Origin: Nageia nagi
Lineage: Eukaryota; Pinophyta
NCBI GenBank assembly: GCA_050084985.1
Contig: JBITNC010000002.1
Coordinates: 3,596,001-3,660,000 of the forward strand
Length of the DNA: 64,000 nt
Direction: 5' to 3'
In this document: piece by piece, positions 62,269-64,000 of the stretch
How the letters are laid out: every line of letters begins with the position of its first letter
Position numbering within the stretch: position 1 is the first letter of the stretch
Position numbers and translations under genes: made by a program
Notes under the pieces: generated by a model
What the model was told of the DNA's origin: nothing
What the model saw: only the letters and a program-made list of their open reading frames with translations
Databases searched by the model: none

Positions 62269-63980
62269 ACTTCACTAGTCTTGATTTGATGATTGATGAA
62301 TGGAATTAACCATTAAACTTTTAATTTAGGATGTTATTTAAATTCTAGATCATATGAAAAGACTGTGTAGTCTTCATTCAACTATTTTTTAATAAATTAA
62401 TCATGTTATCCTTCCTAACATTTTTCTTCCCAATTGATCTCCATTCTACCAAAAAATATAATCTTCCATTATAACCAATGTTTTGTGAGCGAAATGAGAG
62501 AAGCCCAAAGCTAAAGAACCATATAAAAGTATATTAATCAAGATACAAAAGATATATCAAGTAAGACATTTTAGAAAATAAAAAATAAAGGACACAACAT
62601 TCAAGATGTATTGGGTCATATCCTTAAATCATTTATTAACTTGATGGATATTAAAATAGTCGTAACCTATAAAAAAATTAAAATCAGCCCTAATAGCCAA
62701 AATATATTTTAGTCAATCATTTAAAATTTATGACTCATTATATGTTATGTAATAAATAAATAACTATATAATAATATGTTATATATCTAAGTAACCTTTA
62801 CAGGTTACGAAATAATACTATAACATAAAATCCTCTTTATTGCATTATTGGAGAAACAAGAAAGGTTGGCATAATAATGTAACATTATTCACATTGTTGT
62901 TGTAAGGAGAGTTGGGCATCAAGTCAAGTAAGTACTATAATCTACAAACTTAAAACCAAGAATTCTACAAGAAATAATATTTTTTATTGTAGATTAGTAA
63001 TTTTGGTTTACAATAAAGAAATAGAACAATTATAAATCTACTAACATATGGTGCAAACCACTTATCAATATTATCGGAGTAATATCAAGAAAGTATGCAC
63101 TTGATGTGAGAAATGAGCAATCCTTAATATGTGACACAATATGCAGAGGATTGGATTGAATATGGGATCAAGTTATATGGATATTCAATGACCTGAATCT
63201 ATCCTTGACCTCCTTTGGATCTATCACTCTGGATCATAAAGAGTAACAATGGGAATGTCATAGTTATAGTCCTTGTACTTTATGCATGTTGTGGATTTTA
63301 TAGTATGAAAGCTGATAATAAAGATTAAAAGTGACATAACCTCAAAGCATAATAGATTCTTAGATAGGTTGCATTGACAGACACCGTAAGTATATTATGA
63401 TGTATGGAAAACCACCTATCAAAGAGATTTGATTCTCAACCTCCAACTCCTCCTTTTATAACCTGGAAAAACATAGAAAGAAGTAAAAATTGGCCTATAG
63501 TAATAGAATATAATCTTTGTAATATCAAGATATTTTTAGAATAAATCATAATTAATGATATTGCATTGTACTTAGCACATGATATAGCATTATAATAACA
63601 CATTAGCCTTGATTCTTGTAATATTGCAATTTATTATTTTGAAATTACTAAATATGATTTATTAATTAATAATAAATCAATTTTATATATCTACATTTAG
63701 TATATAATAGAATGAAGAAAGTTTTCTTTATTAATATATTATAAAGAACTATTGAAACATGGTCATCATAGCCATATGTCCCTACGTCATAGATATTCAA
63801 CTATATATTATCTAAGATTTCATTAAAAGATTAAAATGAACCATTCACCTATAAGATATATAGAATAAACTTATGCTACCGAATTATTAATCTACTCAGT
63901 AATTAAATTTTAATATTCATAATCAAGTGCTTACCTTGATTATAGGTCAAACTTAAACGACAGCCAAACATGATAATGAT
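62269..63980. other. no gene recognised
   Basis: AT-rich intergenic sequence beyond the duplication. I see no domain, RNA gene or repeat boundary. Confidence 0.5.
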
Positions 63981-64000
63981 TATATATATATATATATATA
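63981..64000. repeat. (TA)10 microsatellite at window edge
   Basis: Ten TA units run to the last base of the window, so the tract may continue. Confidence 0.9.

Overview
This is a stretch of plant nuclear genome. It is AT-rich and intron-bearing, and most of it is decayed transposable elements with very few genes. The evidence for a plant is a U-box/Armadillo-repeat E3 ligase, a plant-type YTH (ECT-like) gene relic, Copia and Gypsy elements (three of the LTR elements with a recognisable initiator-Met tRNA primer-binding motif), a DUF4283-type LINE ORF1 and tRNA-derived SINEs. Old, nested transposons and a 10.5-kb intron stuffed with them suggest a large-genome seed plant. A gymnosperm is my guess, but that is inference.

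Layout. 1-12.4 kb: gene-free. It holds a minus-strand LTR-retrotransposon end (LTR 605-1104), a second relic of the same LTR (about 9375-9894), a dispersed duplicated segment rich in G-boxes (1800-2340 and 6670-7080 plus 8280-8375), two tRNA-derived SINEs, a Mutator-like inverted-repeat element (about 7335-8020) and a miniature LTR retrotransposon with three LTRs (10628-12416). 12.9-22.4 kb: a LINE reverse-transcriptase relic (minus), a 966-bp inverted-repeat DNA element (15271-16236) and a long Gypsy relic (minus, about 17170-22350). 22.4-26.7 kb: AT-rich, no gene. 26.9-28.6 kb: a YTH-domain (m6A reader) pseudogene, minus strand. 30688-35894: a complete but defective Copia element with 485-bp LTRs and a perfect TAAGT target-site duplication. 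36.6-37.7 kb: degenerate minus-strand coding remnants.

The one clearly intact gene is on the minus strand, 58990 to 42144. It encodes a PUB42/43/44-like U-box E3 ubiquitin ligase of about 1085 residues. I can reconstruct five exons, including a 19-nt microexon, and all phases agree. Its fourth intron (54205-43643) contains a LINE ORF1 relic split by a 627-bp inverted-repeat element, several tandem repeats and a dead Copia element.

The most interesting structure is a partial tandem duplication of this gene. About 2.7 kb at 37797-40485 is a diverged direct copy of 57990-62268: upstream region, exon 1, intron 1, microexon, intron 2 and the first part of exon 3. In the downstream copy the exon structure and reading frame are preserved. 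Exon 3 then runs in frame into unrelated, retroelement-like sequence and stops, giving a predicted 165-residue protein with the N-terminal domain but no U-box and no Armadillo repeats. It may be a chimeric mini-gene able to interfere with the parent ligase, or a pseudogene that happens to be open.
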